From: Cristatella mucedo
Lineage: Eukaryota; Bryozoa; Phylactolaemata; Cristatellidae
Direction of reading: 5' to 3'
DNA length: 64,000 nt
Assembly (NCBI GenBank): GCA_009760855.2
Contig: WPIO01000006.1
Location: 7,457,501-7,521,500, forward strand
Each line of letters starts with the position of its first letter. The first letter of the stretch is position 1. Shown in pieces: positions 1 to 11,511 of this stretch. Made by a program: the position numbers and the translations under genes. The notes under the pieces were generated by a model. The model had not been told where the DNA came from, did no database searches, and was given only the letters and a program-made list of their open reading frames with translations.

Positions 1-554
1 ACTCCAGAAGTGGCCAGCCAGCCAACCAGCCAGCCAGCCAGTTAGCTAGCCAGCCGGGACTGTATCGTCTCTGATCCAGTCTCGACTCTGTCTCTGACCC
101 AGTCTGGACTGAAATCACTAAGGTTCGACCCATTTACCCATTTCACGTCGGATCTTTCCTTTGTCATTTCGTTTCGCTCGGCGCCACATTTGACGGAAGC
201 GCCTCGGCGACTTCCAGGTAGCTGGCAGCTTGAGACAGCAGCCGGCGGTGGCTGCTGTCTCGCAAGCTCAGTGTAATGTCTCTCCTTCTGTAACTCGACA
301 CGTGACCACGAAAACTGAGTAGGTGTTACACGGGAGAGTTGCTTATAGCCAGCCCACTCGAAGCCTAAGCAGCTTTCGGTGCGCATTTGGATTCGCCAAC
401 GGACTTGATCTCACGCAGAAAAAGGAATAGTGAGAAACTTTGCTGAGTCATGAGAGCAGTTGAGGTAGCGAGCTTTATGAAAGTAGCAGCTCAGGACAGT
501 TGGAAATTATGTGCTATAGTCGGCAGAAGGAGGGTAGATGTCGCGGCGCAAGAA
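1..554. other. no gene seen; short CAGC-type repeat at the left edge
   Basis: Bases 8-56 are a loose tandem of ccagccag/ccaac units. The rest shows no convincing coding region or recognised repeat on either strand. Confidence 0.4.
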
Positions 555-1206
555 TTATAAAAGCGAGTTCCGCAGGGTCGGACCTGCAGAACAAAAGTTT
601 CTGCCGACAACGGTCTTTAAGTGCAGGAATGGAACAGCTAAATTATTGTCCGTACAGGACCTGAGGGCACGGGGAGGCTGCAACTGATGCAGCAGTTCAG
701 CTAGGTATAAAAGAGCCAAGCAATGGCGTCTGACCTTGTGGGTCAGCGTAAGAACTTTACTCCGTATCCGTTGATCAACCGGCAGCCATCCAAGCTGTTT
801 CAATAAAGGGGACACGCGGTCATACCTCTGGGATTTGTAAACTAGCCGTGCCGCCATATTCATCACCAGCTTTAGTGGCCTAATGGGTTTTTCTGGTAGC
901 CCGCCAAAATTGAAATTACAATAGTCCAGCCGAGACAGGACCAGGAAGCTAATTATTGTGTGCAAGCCACCGTAGTAGACAGTATTTTAACTTGGACAGG
1001 AATCGGACGTGATAGCTAGCTACGGAGGCAGTCTTGTTAATGATGCTTTCAAAATGTAGGCAGCTGTCGAAGACGACACTTAAATTCCGAGCATACGGCG
1101 GCAGTCGCACAACAACGTCCCTATTAGACGAGAGAAGTCGTCCAGCCACAAGCTTGCGGTGTCGTCGTATGAGTAGCATTTCGCGATCGCTAGTGTCGAA
1201 GGTCAC
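555..1206 (-). mobile_element. relic of an older LINE family (C-terminal part of the reverse-transcriptase ORF)
   Basis: The minus strand encodes, with frame breaks near 950-965, the stretch that follows the polymerase motifs in CR1/L2-like LINEs. A piece like NLSVVFDSCLHFES is followed by LSRLDYCN, AARLVYKSQRYD and LGWLPVDQRI, then the end-of-ORF block PRALRSCTDNN. The RLDYCN / AARL / WLPV series is typical of this part of CR1/L2 LINE proteins. The sequence differs clearly from the abundant LINE family of this window, whose matching words are [20 protein letters not shown] and HWLPVKQRI. No tail or target duplication was found. It is a dead fragment. Confidence 0.7.
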
Positions 1207-1210
1207 GCGA

Positions 1211-1914
1211 TCTAGATCTAGCAGTGCTAGGGGCGTAACATTCGCACCGACGTCGCTGCATGGGATGCCATTTGTTACACGGAGATTAGTTTCAATAAAG
1301 TGGTGTCTCTTTAATCTAAACTCATATTTACCTACGAATTCATTCTTTTTTTGACCTGCATTCCAACCTGCTTAGCGGCAATTTTCTCAATATTATTTGA
1401 CAAAAAAGGTAAGAATGGAAACAAGTGATAGTTTGCAAGGATTCTCTCAATCTAATCCAGATTTATTAGTGTCAGTCTGACGATGGCCCATTCGAACGAC
1501 TTGGATACGACCCTGTTTTCTAGACAAGCATTACAAGTGTCAGTGTTATGGCTGGGCTTAGCTTGTTTGCCAGTGAAGATCACAGAGAGGATGGTATGGG
1601 GTCCTCGGGAGACCAGCTCTGTTTACTACCTTTTATTAAGGTAATCACATCGCATGCGGAAACCTCAGAAAATTCCTTAAGGAAAGTCACAGGTAGTGAT
1701 TCAACATTTGCTTTAGTCTTAGGGGGCTTTATCAAGACACGAATGAGAGCAATTTTTTCAAAGAATACTTACAAGATGCTGGCGAGCGACTAATAATTGG
1801 AGAGCGAGACGTCTCAGAATTCGACAGAAAATTGTTTACTGGCCCGTGCCATGTTGAGAGATGGTCGCACATCTCTCATGCAGGCAGCCACAGCACGTTA
1901 TTTTCATCCTATTT
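1211..1914. other. no gene seen
   Basis: AT-rich sequence with only short, unconvincing reading frames. No recognised repeat. Confidence 0.35.
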
Positions 1915-2160
1915 TCCACCATTTAACTGTTTCAGCTTCCTCGTGCCCTCAGGTCTTCTGTGGACAATAGCTTAGCTGGCTGTTCCATTCCTACGCTTAA
2001 AGACGGCTGGCGACAGAAGCGCTTGCTCGGCGGGTCTTCGGCCGGGGAACTCACTTCCACAGCTCTTGCGAAACGACATATTCTCTCCTGCTACCGGCAC
2101 ATCCTCTCCAGCCGTCCAGAGCTGCTATTTCGGCACTGCTCACCTTTTTGATTGCCCTGC
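1915..2160 (+). mobile_element. relic of the same older LINE family, opposite orientation
   Basis: Read on the plus strand with frameshifts, this gives PRALRSSVDNSLA, a VPF-like stretch, then LKD/LKT and a final LLRNDIFS-like block. That matches the PRALRSCTDNNLAVPF...LKTVV series of the minus-strand relic at 555-965. The two relics therefore point towards each other about 0.7 kb apart. It is heavily decayed. Confidence 0.55.
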
Positions 2161-2326
2161 CGACTCAGCTACCTTCTCATTTTCTCTTTGTCAAGTGAGA
2201 TCAAATGTGTCGGCTATTATTTTCATACAAAAAGCCACTCAAGCTCGGGGTGCGTATTTGAAAACCTTTCAGTATCAACCAACATGGTGACTTTGTGGAA
2301 TTACTGACAAAAATGCACGGTAATGC

Positions 2327-2796
2327 TGATAATAATAATAATAATAACAATAACGCACTTGATAAAGCGCCCTCAGAGAACTCAATCTCTGCCTAGGCGC
2401 TTTACATTTGCTGCAAAGGGAAATGCAATTGAATGGTGAGAAATATCATGCTTGGTAAACAAACAACATGAATAACATGGTTAGGGGTGACATGCACAGG
2501 GTCAGCATGCAAATGTGGTTAGTGGCAGCATGCACAGTGTCAGCATGCATGAGCACATCAAGGACGAATCACAGGGACCCTCTAAATGCTGTCCTAAATA
2601 GGTGTGTTTTTAAGTTCCTTTTAAATGTGGTCAGGTCAGGGGATGTTCTGATGCAAGTCGGGGAGGGGGAGTTCCAGGCTTTGGGAGCACACGAACTAAA
2701 TGCACGGTCTCCAAAGGATTTGAGGTTTGCACGAGGTATTGGTAGACTGCTGGATTCCGAAAAGCGGGTGGTACGATGCTTGGCCTGGTGGGGAGT
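2327..2796 (-). mobile_element. 5'-truncated LINE (dominant family), 3' end
   Basis: On the minus strand the copy enters at the C-terminal RT-ORF block ([13 protein letters not shown], then [30 protein letters not shown]) and runs through the 3' UTR with its repeated 'gcatgcacagtgtcagcatg' words. It ends in the family hairpin (gcgcctaggc ... gggcgcttta) and an (ATT)n tail at 2327-2350. The 5' end is cut near 2796, where it meets the tail of an older copy. Confidence 0.88.
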
Positions 2797-4260
2797 AATA
2801 ATACATTTGTATAGCACCCTCAGATAACTTAATCTCATTCTAAATAAATAAATCCTAGCTGATTAACAGCCTCTTTTTGTATAGCGACAGAAGAGCCTTT
2901 ACGGCTATCTCCACGGCTTGCAGTGGCGATAAAGAATCGACCACCACAGGAATCGAACCCACGACCTCGGGCCGAGGTCGTGAAAGCAACCGCCTTACCT
3001 AGTGTGCCATCACGGCTTTCTAGGCACTTTACATATGCTGTACAGAAAGCATGTTCAAATAATTAGCGGTGCTATGCACAGTGTCAACATGCACCATATG
3101 GATAGAGATGACATGCTGTGTCAACATGTAAAACATGGTTAGTGGTAGCATGCACAGTTTCAGCACGAAGAAGCACACAGAGGACAAATCGCGATGACCC
3201 ACTAAAATGATGCGATAAGAAGGTGCATTGTTAGCTTCTTTTTAAATTTCGTCAAGTCAGGGAACGTCACGACATCAGTCGCAAATGAGCTCCAGGCGTT
3301 GGGAGAATACGGACTAAAGACATGGTACTCAGAGGATTTAAGTTTCGTAGAATGTGTAGCTACAATATTTGAGTCACAACAGGAAGTGGTACGATGCCTA
3401 GCCTGGAGGGGAAGTAGTTCTAATAGGTAGACTAGAGCCAGAGAATGAAGGGTCCTGAAAGTAAGTGACAAAACCTTGAAGTCGATGTGTTGCTTGACTG
3501 GGAGCCAGTGCAGGTCGGCGAGAAGTGGTGTGATGTGGCAACTGCGACGCTCAAGACAAAGCCTAGCTGCAGAGTTGTGCTCCCACTGTAAGCTACTGAT
3601 TGTACGGCCGATAGACCAGCAAGAAGTGAGTTACACAAGTCGAGACTGGATGTCACAAATGCACGGACCAATTTACATGTGGTATCCCTGTCTAAGAAAG
3701 CCCGAATGTTAGCAATGTTATGTACCTGAAAGTAGGCAGACATGACTGTGGAGCTGATGTAGTCATATAGTGAAAGGTCACTTTGGAACAGGACACCCAG
3801 ATTTTGTGCAGATGCAACAGGAGATATGCTGGCAGAGCCGATTTTGAGCAGTAAGCTTTCAAATCTCTGAGTCGCACTTGGATTGCTCATAAGTAGTAAG
3901 CTGGTTTTTATCGTCATTCAATTTGAGAAAGTTTGCTGCCATCCTTGTGCGGATGTCAGCAATACATGCAGCAGGGAAGTTTAGAAAATTCGACGTGCTG
4001 GAGGGCTGGAAGGGATCGAAACGAAGCTGAGTGCCATCTGCATAGCAGTAAAAGGCCAGGCTGCGCTTGGCGATCATATCGGCAAGAGGTAGAGTATACA
4101 CTGCAAAAAGAAGCAGGCCAAGCACGGAGCCCTGACGTACCGCATACTTCCGTGGTCCCCCCCCCCGCATGGTCTTTGTCAGTTCACATCAATACTCTGG
4201 GGTCTCCCACTGAGATAAAATCTGAACTACTGAAGTGCAGTGATGCCCAGAAAAGATGAG
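2797..4260 (-). mobile_element. older, decayed copy of the dominant LINE, interrupted by a SINE
   Basis: The tail (TTA)n and 3' hairpin are at 2797-2842. The same copy resumes at 3018 after the SINE at 2843-3017 and runs to about 4260. The minus strand holds broken pieces of the RT ORF: LTFRTLHSLALVYLLELLPLQARHRTT, LGVLFQSDLSL, the RT words FYCYADGTQLRFDP (YADG instead of YADD) and [26 protein letters not shown]. Several stops and frameshifts show it is inactive. The region just 5' of the PQGS-like motif marks its truncated 5' end. Confidence 0.82.
2843..3017 (-). mobile_element. tRNA-derived SINE, family 2, inside a LINE
   Basis: Reverse-complement reading starts gccgtgatggcacactagg, like a tRNA 5' half with an A box. 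A B-box-like ggttcgattcc follows, then a body with gcaagccgtggagatagcc and an end near aaaaagaggctg. The flanking LINE is split exactly here: 'ttcta' ends the left piece (2838-2842) and begins the right piece (3018-3022), which gives a 5-bp target duplication. Related copies lie at about 13513, 24388, 25322, 41205, 48256 and 48418. Confidence 0.8.
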
Positions 4261-5255
4261 AGGCACTCGAGAAGGACTTAGTGATCAATAGTACCAATCG
4301 CTGCCGAAAGATAAAAGCAAAACAAGCAGACAAACTTTACTTGAGATCGCACATAGCCGTGATGCTAGAAGCAAGTAATTTAATATCGAAGTAATGCCTA
4401 CGTGCGAGTCGATTGTTTACAGCAATGGTCATCCAAGAAAAGATTAAATACAAAAGAAGCATAATCGAGCCGTGTTCAATAAAAATGTTACCTAATGACT
4501 ATATAAATATCCATTCAAGTTCTGTTCGTGTCTTTGGATATCGAGATCACAATGAGTATGGACAAAACGAATAATATAATAAAGGAGAGCCCTCTGTTCG
4601 CTTCAAGCTAAAGATGAAGGGTCTTCGAAGCCGTTGACAAAACCCGTGGAGTCCGTGCATGTAAAGTGGAGGAGAATCTGTTCACGGCACCAAGCACATT
4701 GCAAAAGTGTGTTTACATGTTCAATCGCATCTCACTTATGACATAACTCTCAGTTTCCCTTGTCACACTTGAGGGGAATATTTTGCCAACTTGAATGAGC
4801 TGGCAGCTTCGGCACATTGTCTGCCATAAAATAAGCAACAATGCACAGAAGCCTTCAGTACTCATTTAATTTCCATCGTTCCAAGTAATGACCATTAAAT
4901 TTGGTCTACGCAAAGCCATCAGTACATTGGGAATCATTACAGTTGCAAGCGACACCAAACTGAAAACATGGTCGATGATGTCTAATGACGAAGATCCACA
5001 TATGTCATGTATGCCTTCATAAGAGTCGTGATCTTTTTCGTCAGCGTTGCAGCTGTCGTCTTCCGCACAGTTTCATTAGAGCGCTGAAACAGCAACATGT
5101 GCAGCAGCATAGCCAACAGCCTGGGCAATGGCGCCGCTTCCTGGATTCGGCCAAAGTTGACTGAAGTCATTGGCCGGCTGCTTTTCAGCAGTCCGTGGGA
5201 ACAAGTAGGTAGTACTGCGATTGAAATTCTGATCAGGAGAGCATGTTGCATAGGT
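4261..5255. other. no gene seen
   Basis: Mostly AT-rich sequence. Small reading frames near 4982-5251 on the minus strand show no family I recognise. Confidence 0.35.
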
Positions 5256-5620
5256 CATAGGTCATAGGCCAGAGCAAGAGATGAATGGGACCTTAAATGT
5301 GTCGAATAATGCCAAATACATTAGGCAGTGCGGTGGGAAGCCACTGCAGATGGGTGAGAAGCGATCGTATGTGACAGTCAAATCGCTCAAGAAAGACAAG
5401 CCTAGCTGCAGAGTTAGCACCAACTGTAGGTGCCTTATTGCACTCGGATGAAGACCCGACGAAAGTAGCGACTTACAGAAGTCTAGAGGGGGTGTCACAA
5501 ACGAGTTAAACAGTATCTCTTTCTAGGCACTTTACCGATGCTGCACAGAAAGCAATACCAAACGATTAGTGGTAACATCCCCAAGCAGCAGGCACATCAG
5601 TGCAAGTAAGTACGTGCACA
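5256..5620 (-). mobile_element. LINE fragment (dominant family), decayed
   Basis: The minus strand shows a degraded LDFCKSLL...SAIRHLQLV...LGLSFLS stretch (5262-5498). The 3'-UTR words tttctaggcactttac and cagaaagcaataccaaa follow at 5515-5600. The coding and 3' parts are joined out of normal order, so this is either two fragments or one copy with an internal rearrangement. Confidence 0.6.
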
Positions 5621-5689
5621 CGCAAGGCAAATCACAAAAAGACCAAACCGAATGCTGTGGCGCAACTAATCCAGAGCACGGCAAACTTG

Positions 5690-6495
5690 CCGGCCTGGCA
5701 GCGTTTGAAGCCTAATGAAGCCACCGCGAGGTGCCAGCCAGCAGAAGCCAAAAGGCGAAAATGGAGCACGAGCAGCCGAGACGGCACCGGAACGGCAGGC
5801 AGGCGAGAGCGCTCAGGTGAAATCTTACTGTTGCTACTCTGACCAGTCGGCGACGCGATGAAAGTGAACCGAGCGACGTAAATCGGCTGCGAGACCCAGG
5901 GCGCCACGATCCCTGGCTTCCGCCGCCCCTGCTGCCCTTCTGCTGGCTCCTCAGTCGGCGGCAGCGGCGGCGGCGGCCCTTGCAGCCGCGGGTCACCTAC
6001 GATTGAGCGAGGCGTTGCCGCGCGCTCTGTCGCTGCTGCGCTGCGCCTGTCTCGGCTGCTGCTGGCACGCGACACCTGCGACAGACACCGCGCCAGCCTG
6101 CACCGACGGAGGCGACGGGTGGCACCACGGCCGCTCGAGCGAGGCGCTCGAGCGAGCGAGCGAGCGAGCTCACCTTGGACTCCCTCGCACTTCGGTCCTG
6201 CTATCGCAGCGGCGGAGTCGACGCGGCTGCTCTCTGCGGTCACCGGCACAACGGTGCGGCCCACGCTGCCGGGCTGCGGCGGCAGCGGCGTCTCGGACTG
6301 TCCATGAGGCAGCATCTCCCTCTTGGATTCTTCCTCTCAACTGCGACGAACCTTACCGATGGAGAGCGAGCGAGCGATGCGGCCGTTGAGTGCCGGCAAT
6401 CTGGCCGAAACCGGTTCCTCGGTCGGCGGTGGCAGAGGGCACAGACCTTGAACCTCTCACCGTGGAAATCTAGTCAATGCACACGACTGGCTGGA
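5690..6495. other. GC-rich, CpG-dense island without an assigned gene
   Basis: Very GC-rich with many CpGs and a (gagc)n run at about 6149-6172. Open frames exist on both strands (for example 5632-6315 minus and 6003-6389 plus), but they encode Arg/Ala/Pro/Ser low-complexity sequence with no recognisable domain. That is what GC-rich DNA gives by chance. It may be a promoter or first-exon region, but I see no downstream exons to prove it. Confidence 0.35.
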
Positions 6496-6499
6496 AGTT

Positions 6500-8211
6500 A
6501 ACAATGAAGCCAGCTTCGCACCGTGGCCACCTAGCCTGGCTCGCCCGCTAGCAGCCTTGGCTGCCGGCCAGGCAGGCAGGCAAGGCTGCTTGGCGGGGCC
6601 GCAGTCTCGTCACTGGCCGTTGGCTGGGGGGGGGGGGTTAATCGTCAGACCAAGCAAGCACGCACGAGCAAGAGTTTAGCAGCTGCATTTCTAACCCGGA
6701 TTCGGAATGAGCAGGAAAAGGGAAAAAGGGCCAACGACAAAGCGTCCCTCGAGAAAATCTCTCTCTCTCTCTCTCTCAGATCGACGTGCACCGGCTTGCA
6801 GAGCGGCTCGTGAGCGTAACAGTGCCAGCCAGCTTTTGCACGAGCAGCCACTCCTGTGGCCAAGACGAGGTCAAGGTTCCGGGCATCTTTTAATCGCCAA
6901 ATCCTTGTTTGATGCACTACCATTAAATGGCAGCCAAGGCTGCCAACAATAGACGGGCTACAACTAGTCAGCAAATACCTGCATGGCATTTTTAGACGAT
7001 TAGCAGTGATAAAAAATGTAGTAAATGTAGGAAATCTTGAGACTTTCTTTTGCCTTATCATTTGATCAAGCGCTGTTAGTGGACGCTTGCATGTGGACGC
7101 TTGCATGACAGCACAGCCGATCTTCAAGTTTCAGAGGGGGATTAGGTCCTGAGTTCAGTGAGACCACTTGTAAATCACGTGAAGGTGCTACCATGATTTC
7201 TGCAGGATGCAACCAAGCCGAAGCAAGGCTTGGAAGTGCAGCTGCTCGAAGTGATCGGGTGCAAGTAATCGTGATGCTACACTTCGCATACAGTAAGATG
7301 GCTTGGTTAAAAGGAAATGGGCGTCAGCGGGCCCCGACAACTTTGGACCCACCTTAGGGGCTCCCCTGGCCACCAAACGTCTGCTAACCTTCCTCTAATT
7401 GGCTGCCCCTGACAAGGCCGACGGTCCACCTTGCCACATTCCCAGACATACCGATGAATTTCGGCCAGGCAACGAGTTGGCTGATACAGAAATCCCTGGC
7501 AAGTGCTCTTCGAGTTGGCGGAAAATATGCATTACTGAGTCGTAATCAATAGCTCTTGCCTATTCGTTGCATGATTAAGCAGCACGCTCATTAACACACC
7601 GTACTGCTATGCTCCTGCATGGATCTGATTCAGAGGCCCTGCCATCTGGTTGTGTAGGTCGTGGTTTCAACCTGGTTTGGTGAAGTCATCTGAGATGCTA
7701 ACCGCTAAACAAAACTCCACTGATATCTTTCTAAGTTTTTTCTTATTCTTAGTCTTCGACCACGGATCACGTGCATGCCAAAAATGGTGCCAGCGTGGCT
7801 AATTGAATGTGGCCACCCCAGCCCCCTACTCTGAGGGTACTGCTTTGATAGGTTTCCTCCTGCTAACCTAGAGTATATCGAACCAATCTTACTCTCAATC
7901 TTCCGAGGTTGATTATGCACACCTTTGGCACAGACGTTGTAGCCGCCCATTGCTATGCCAGCCTCAACATTCACCATCCATGTGAGAACCTCTCATAATA
8001 GTTGTGTAGCTAGCTTTGCAAACGTGTGTCTAGCAAGCACTTGCTTAACAGTGGCTTCAGAAAGCCCGAGGACGGTTATATTTATCTTAAAAAAGGTGCA
8101 GCCATTCCATAGGCAACAACAAGATTGCTTGCAAAACCTCGACTGCAGGTGATCTAGCCCGCAGCAGGTCTCCTCTTGTGCCAGCTCCACCTTCTGCCAA
8201 GTCCACCTGTG
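6500..8211. other. no gene seen; short (CT)n and poly-G runs
   Basis: A G run lies at about 6627-6637 and a (tc)n run at 6758-6778. Several small frames on both strands have no recognisable homology. No transposon ends were identified. Confidence 0.35.
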
Positions 8212-8490
8212 CTAATAATAATAATAATAATATTGCTCTTGATAAAGCACCCTCGGAGAATTTAATCTCTTTCTAGGCTCTTTACATTTGCTGCAAAGTG
8301 ATATGCAATAGAATAGTAAGTAAAATCATGCTTGAAAAAAATGAATAATATGGTTAGGGGTGACATGCACAGGGTCAGCATGCAAATGTGGTTAGTGGCA
8401 GCATGCACAGTGTCAGCACGCATGAGCACATCAAGGACGATTCACAGGGACCCACTAAATGCTGTCCTAAATAGGTGTGTTTTTAAGTTT
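8212..8490 (-). mobile_element. 5'-truncated LINE 3' end (dominant family)
   Basis: The (ATT)n tail at 8212-8232 is followed on the minus strand by the conserved hairpin and 3' UTR. The copy is cut at 8490 within the last codons of the RT ORF (the region complementary to aggtgtgtttttaag). Beyond 8490 the sequence is unrelated up to about 8655. Confidence 0.85.
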
Positions 8491-8659
8491 CTGACGTGGA
8501 GGCTGCATGCATAACAGTTGTATCGTGAAAGTGATGTCGATAGTCCATATTCTGGGGGCACATACAGTATAGGAAGCCAGGTTCATGTGGAAACAGACTC
8601 CAAAAATAATGTGCCTCTCATGATTGAACATATAAGATTGAACCACATTCAACAACATA

Positions 8660-8720
8660 TGCAGTGGTTCAGGTCCTATCTCAGTGGGAGACTCCAGAGT
8701 ATTGACGTGTATGGACAAGG
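8660..8720 (+). mobile_element. left half of a plus-strand LINE split by another LINE
   Basis: The bases tgcagtggttcaggtcct through gacgtgtatggacaagg match the RT-ORF segment LQWFRSYLSGRLQGIDV-NGQ. Where this piece stops, the next bases of the element (tcatttgaagtaccc) are found not here but at about 11512. The two pieces are therefore one copy interrupted by the minus-strand element at 8721-11511. Confidence 0.8.
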
Positions 8721-8969
8721 ATAACAATAATAATAATAATAATAATATTAATAATTCACTTGATAAAGCGCCCTCAGAGAACTTAATCTCTCTCTGGGCG
8801 CTTTACATTTGCTGTAAAGTGAAATGCAATGGAATGGTAAGTAAAATCATGCTTGAAAAACAAACGAAATGAATAATATGGTTAGGGGTGACATGCACAG
8901 GGTCAGCATGCAAATGTGGTTAGTGGCAGCATGCACAGTGTCAGCAAGCATAAGCACATCAAGGACGAA

Positions 8970-9455
8970 TCACAGGGACCCACTAAATGCTGCCCTAAAA
9001 AGGTGTGTTTTTAGGTTCCTTTTAAATGTGGTCAGGTCAGGGGATGTTCTGACGCAGGTTGGGAGGGAGTTCCAGGCTTTGGGAGCATGCGAACTAAATG
9101 CACGGTCTCCAAAGGATTTAAGGTTTGTATGAGGTATTTCTAGACTTTTGGATTCCGAAAAGCAGGTGGTACGATGCTTGGCCTGATGGGGTAGTATATC
9201 TGACAGATAGGCTGGAGCCATAGAATGAAGAGACCTAAAAGTGAGCGACAAAACCTTGAAGTCAATCCGTTGCTTGACTGGTAGCCAGTGCAGGTCGGCG
9301 AGAAGTGGAGTAATGTGGCAACTGCGACGCTCACGACAGACAAGCCTAGCTGCAGAGTTTTGCACCAGCTGCAATCGCCTGATCGCACATGCTGGTAGGC
9401 CAGTAAGCGCTGAGTTGCAAAAGTCGAGACGGGATGTTACGAATGCATGGACCAA
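8970..9455 (-). pseudogene. LINE RT-ORF C-terminal domain
   Basis: Continues the RT frame after the stop at 9471. Conserved words are [55 protein letters not shown] and [20 protein letters not shown]. It differs at only a handful of residues from the plus-strand copy at 11557-12501, so the two insertions are close in age. Confidence 0.85.
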
Positions 9456-9470
9456 CTTGGACGTGGTATC

Positions 9471-10772
9471 TTAATCTAAACAAGCCCGAATTTTAGCAAT
9501 GTTATGAAGCTGAAAATAGGCGGATTTGACTGTGGAGCTGATATGGTCGTCTAACGAGAGGTCGCTTTGGAATATGACACCTAGATTTCGAGCTGATTCA
9601 ACTGGAGATATGCTGGCAGAGCCAATTTTGAGAGTCAGCCTTTCCAATCTCTGGATCACACTGGGTTTGCCCATAACTAGTAAGTTAGTTTTATCATCGT
9701 TAAGTTTTAGATAATTTGCTGCCATCCATGCGTGGATGTCATCAATGCATGCAGCTAGTGAGTTTAGAGAATTTGAGGTGCTCGAAGGCTGGGAGGGATC
9801 AAAGCAAAGGTACAACTCAGTGTCATCTGCATAGAAGTGAAAGCCTAGATTGTGCTTGGCAATCACATCAGCAAGAGGGAGAGTATAAACCGTGAAAAGA
9901 ACCGGACCTAGCACGGAGCCCTGAGGTACTCCATATTTCAGAGGTACTTCAGATGATCTTTGTCCATTCACGTCAATACCCTGGAGTCTCCCACTGAGAT
10001 AGGACCTGAACCACTGCAGAGCAGTGCCAGTGATACCCAGGCGAGATGAGAGGCGCTCTAGAAGAACTTGGTGATCGATGGTGTCAAAAGCTGCTGAAAG
10101 ATCGAGCAAAACAAGCAGAGACACTCTACCCATGTCTGCATTCCTAAGTAGGTCGTTGTATACCCTAAGCAATGCTGACTCTGTGGAGTGATTACCTCTA
10201 AAGCCAGACTGGAACTTACTAGCAAGGTGTGAGGTTTCGATATATGAGTTCAGCTGGTCTGCCACGACCTGTTCCAGTGTCTTTGATAGGAATGGTAGAA
10301 GGGAGACTGGGCGGTAGTTGCTCAAGTTCTCTTGGTCTAGTGTTGCTTTCTTGAGAAGAGGCCTGACAACAGCTTTTTTGAAAGGTGCTGGGACATGACC
10401 TGAGGCTAATGACATATTAATGATGTTAGTTATGCATGGGAGCAGCAGATCAATGCAACGTAGGGGCAGGACAGTGGGAATAGGGTCCAGAGGACTTGCT
10501 GCCTTCTTTGATTGCGATACGAGCTTAAGGACTAGATCACTAGTGACCTGCTTAAATGCAGACATTAAAGTGCAGCCTGGAACCGAGGAACAGCATTCTA
10601 GTGAGGAGGTGGTCATCGCAGGGATGGATTCCCTGGTCTTGTCTATTTTCAGCACAAGGAATCGAGAGAAGCGATCGGCTAGATCATCACAAGGATCATC
10701 AGGTAAGGAGGTAATCTGGGAACGGTTGAGGAGATGGTTTATTGTCGACATAAGCATTTTTGGATTGTGCAT
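9471..10772 (-). pseudogene. LINE reverse transcriptase, 433 codons open
   Basis: RNA-directed DNA polymerase used for target-primed reverse transcription. Motifs in order: SPLDPIPTVLP before the fingers; NYRPVSLLPFLSKTLE (motif 1/2); KFQSGFRGNHSTESALL; VLLDLSAAFDTIDH (motif A Asp); [14 protein letters not shown] (motif B); [11 protein letters not shown] (motif C with both catalytic Asp); [12 protein letters not shown] (motif D region). The frame is closed upstream by a TAG just before the residues HNPKML and downstream by TAA at 9471-9473, where sister copies have a Lys or Arg codon. The catalytic core itself is intact. Confidence 0.9.
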
Positions 10773-11028
10773 CTATGATTCAACAATGTTTCTATAGAAG
10801 CTAGACTTAGCCTTTGCTAGGATCGATTGGTACGACCTACAGTAGTCTTCATATGCCTGTCGATGGACAGTTAGTCCGGATCTTTTGTATGCTTTATCAA
10901 GCTTTCGTTTAGTAGACTTGGCAAGTTTAATGTCTGCGGTAAACCATAGGCCTTCTGGGCGGGGGTGCACAGTGCGCTTTGTCAGAGGGGCAAACTCGTC
11001 TAGAGAGTCAGCTAGTATCGTGTTGAAG

Positions 11029-11493
11029 CTATCTACCAATGATGACAGATCGGAGGGGAGGATTGAGCTGCAGAGGTGAAGCAGATATTCTCGCACGGAC
11101 AGCATCGATGTCAAGGGTCTTGAGGTTTCGCGATTCACAGGTTATTTTAGAGGAGGATGTGGGCACACACTGTAGATTGAATGAGATCTGCATGTGGACA
11201 GATAAGCATGATTTGGTAATAATTGGTGATGACAAAGTGCAGTTATATGAGAAAATCTGGTCGAGTGTGTGACCCTTGATGTGGATAGGGCCATGCACAT
11301 GAGCCACAAGAGACAATGAGTCAGTCAATGCACGAAATGTGGTGCTGAAAGCGTCAGATAAGTTAGCAAAGTGAACGTTGAAATCACCCATTACGAGGAA
11401 CGATCGATTTCTTGCACACAGAATCGAAATGAGATCGGAGAAATCTGAGATAAGGGAGGATTTGGTACCTGGTGGGCGATGGACTACTGCCAT
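11029..11493 (-). pseudogene. LINE APE-type endonuclease, C-terminal half
   Basis: Encodes the AVVHRPPGTKSSL, FLVMGDFNVHFANLSDAF, GHTLDQIFSYN and ITKSCLSVHMQISFNL words of apurinic-like endonucleases. GDFNVH supplies a catalytic Asp/Asn pair. The usual terminal SDH motif reads SVH here, so the catalytic Asp is lost. The N-terminal part with the conserved Glu is absent. The frame then shifts into the linker at about 11030-11140. Confidence 0.8.
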
Positions 11494-11511
11494 TATCGGT
11501 AGCTTGTTTTC

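Larger units (their letters stand above)
8721..11511 (-). mobile_element. long LINE copy (endonuclease + RT + 3' UTR), inserted in inverse orientation within another LINE
   Basis: Read on the minus strand, the order is endonuclease C-terminal half (11493-11029), linker (11138-10773), reverse transcriptase (10772-9471), C-terminal domain (9455-8970), 3' UTR, hairpin and (ATT)n tail at 8721-8750. It is the longest and best preserved copy in the window. The 5' end, which should hold the start of the APE-type endonuclease and any ORF1, is missing. The protein is broken by a TAG at 10770-10775, a TAA at 9471-9473 and an endonuclease frameshift near 11030-11140, so this copy cannot move by itself. 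The RT words and (ATT)n tail suggest the CR1/L2 side of the Jockey superfamily. That clade call is an inference. Confidence 0.92.

Noticed and set aside
5632-6315. 227-residue minus-strand frame
   Set aside because: Low-complexity Arg/Ser/Ala/Pro sequence from a GC-rich island, with an equally long frame on the other strand. No domain.
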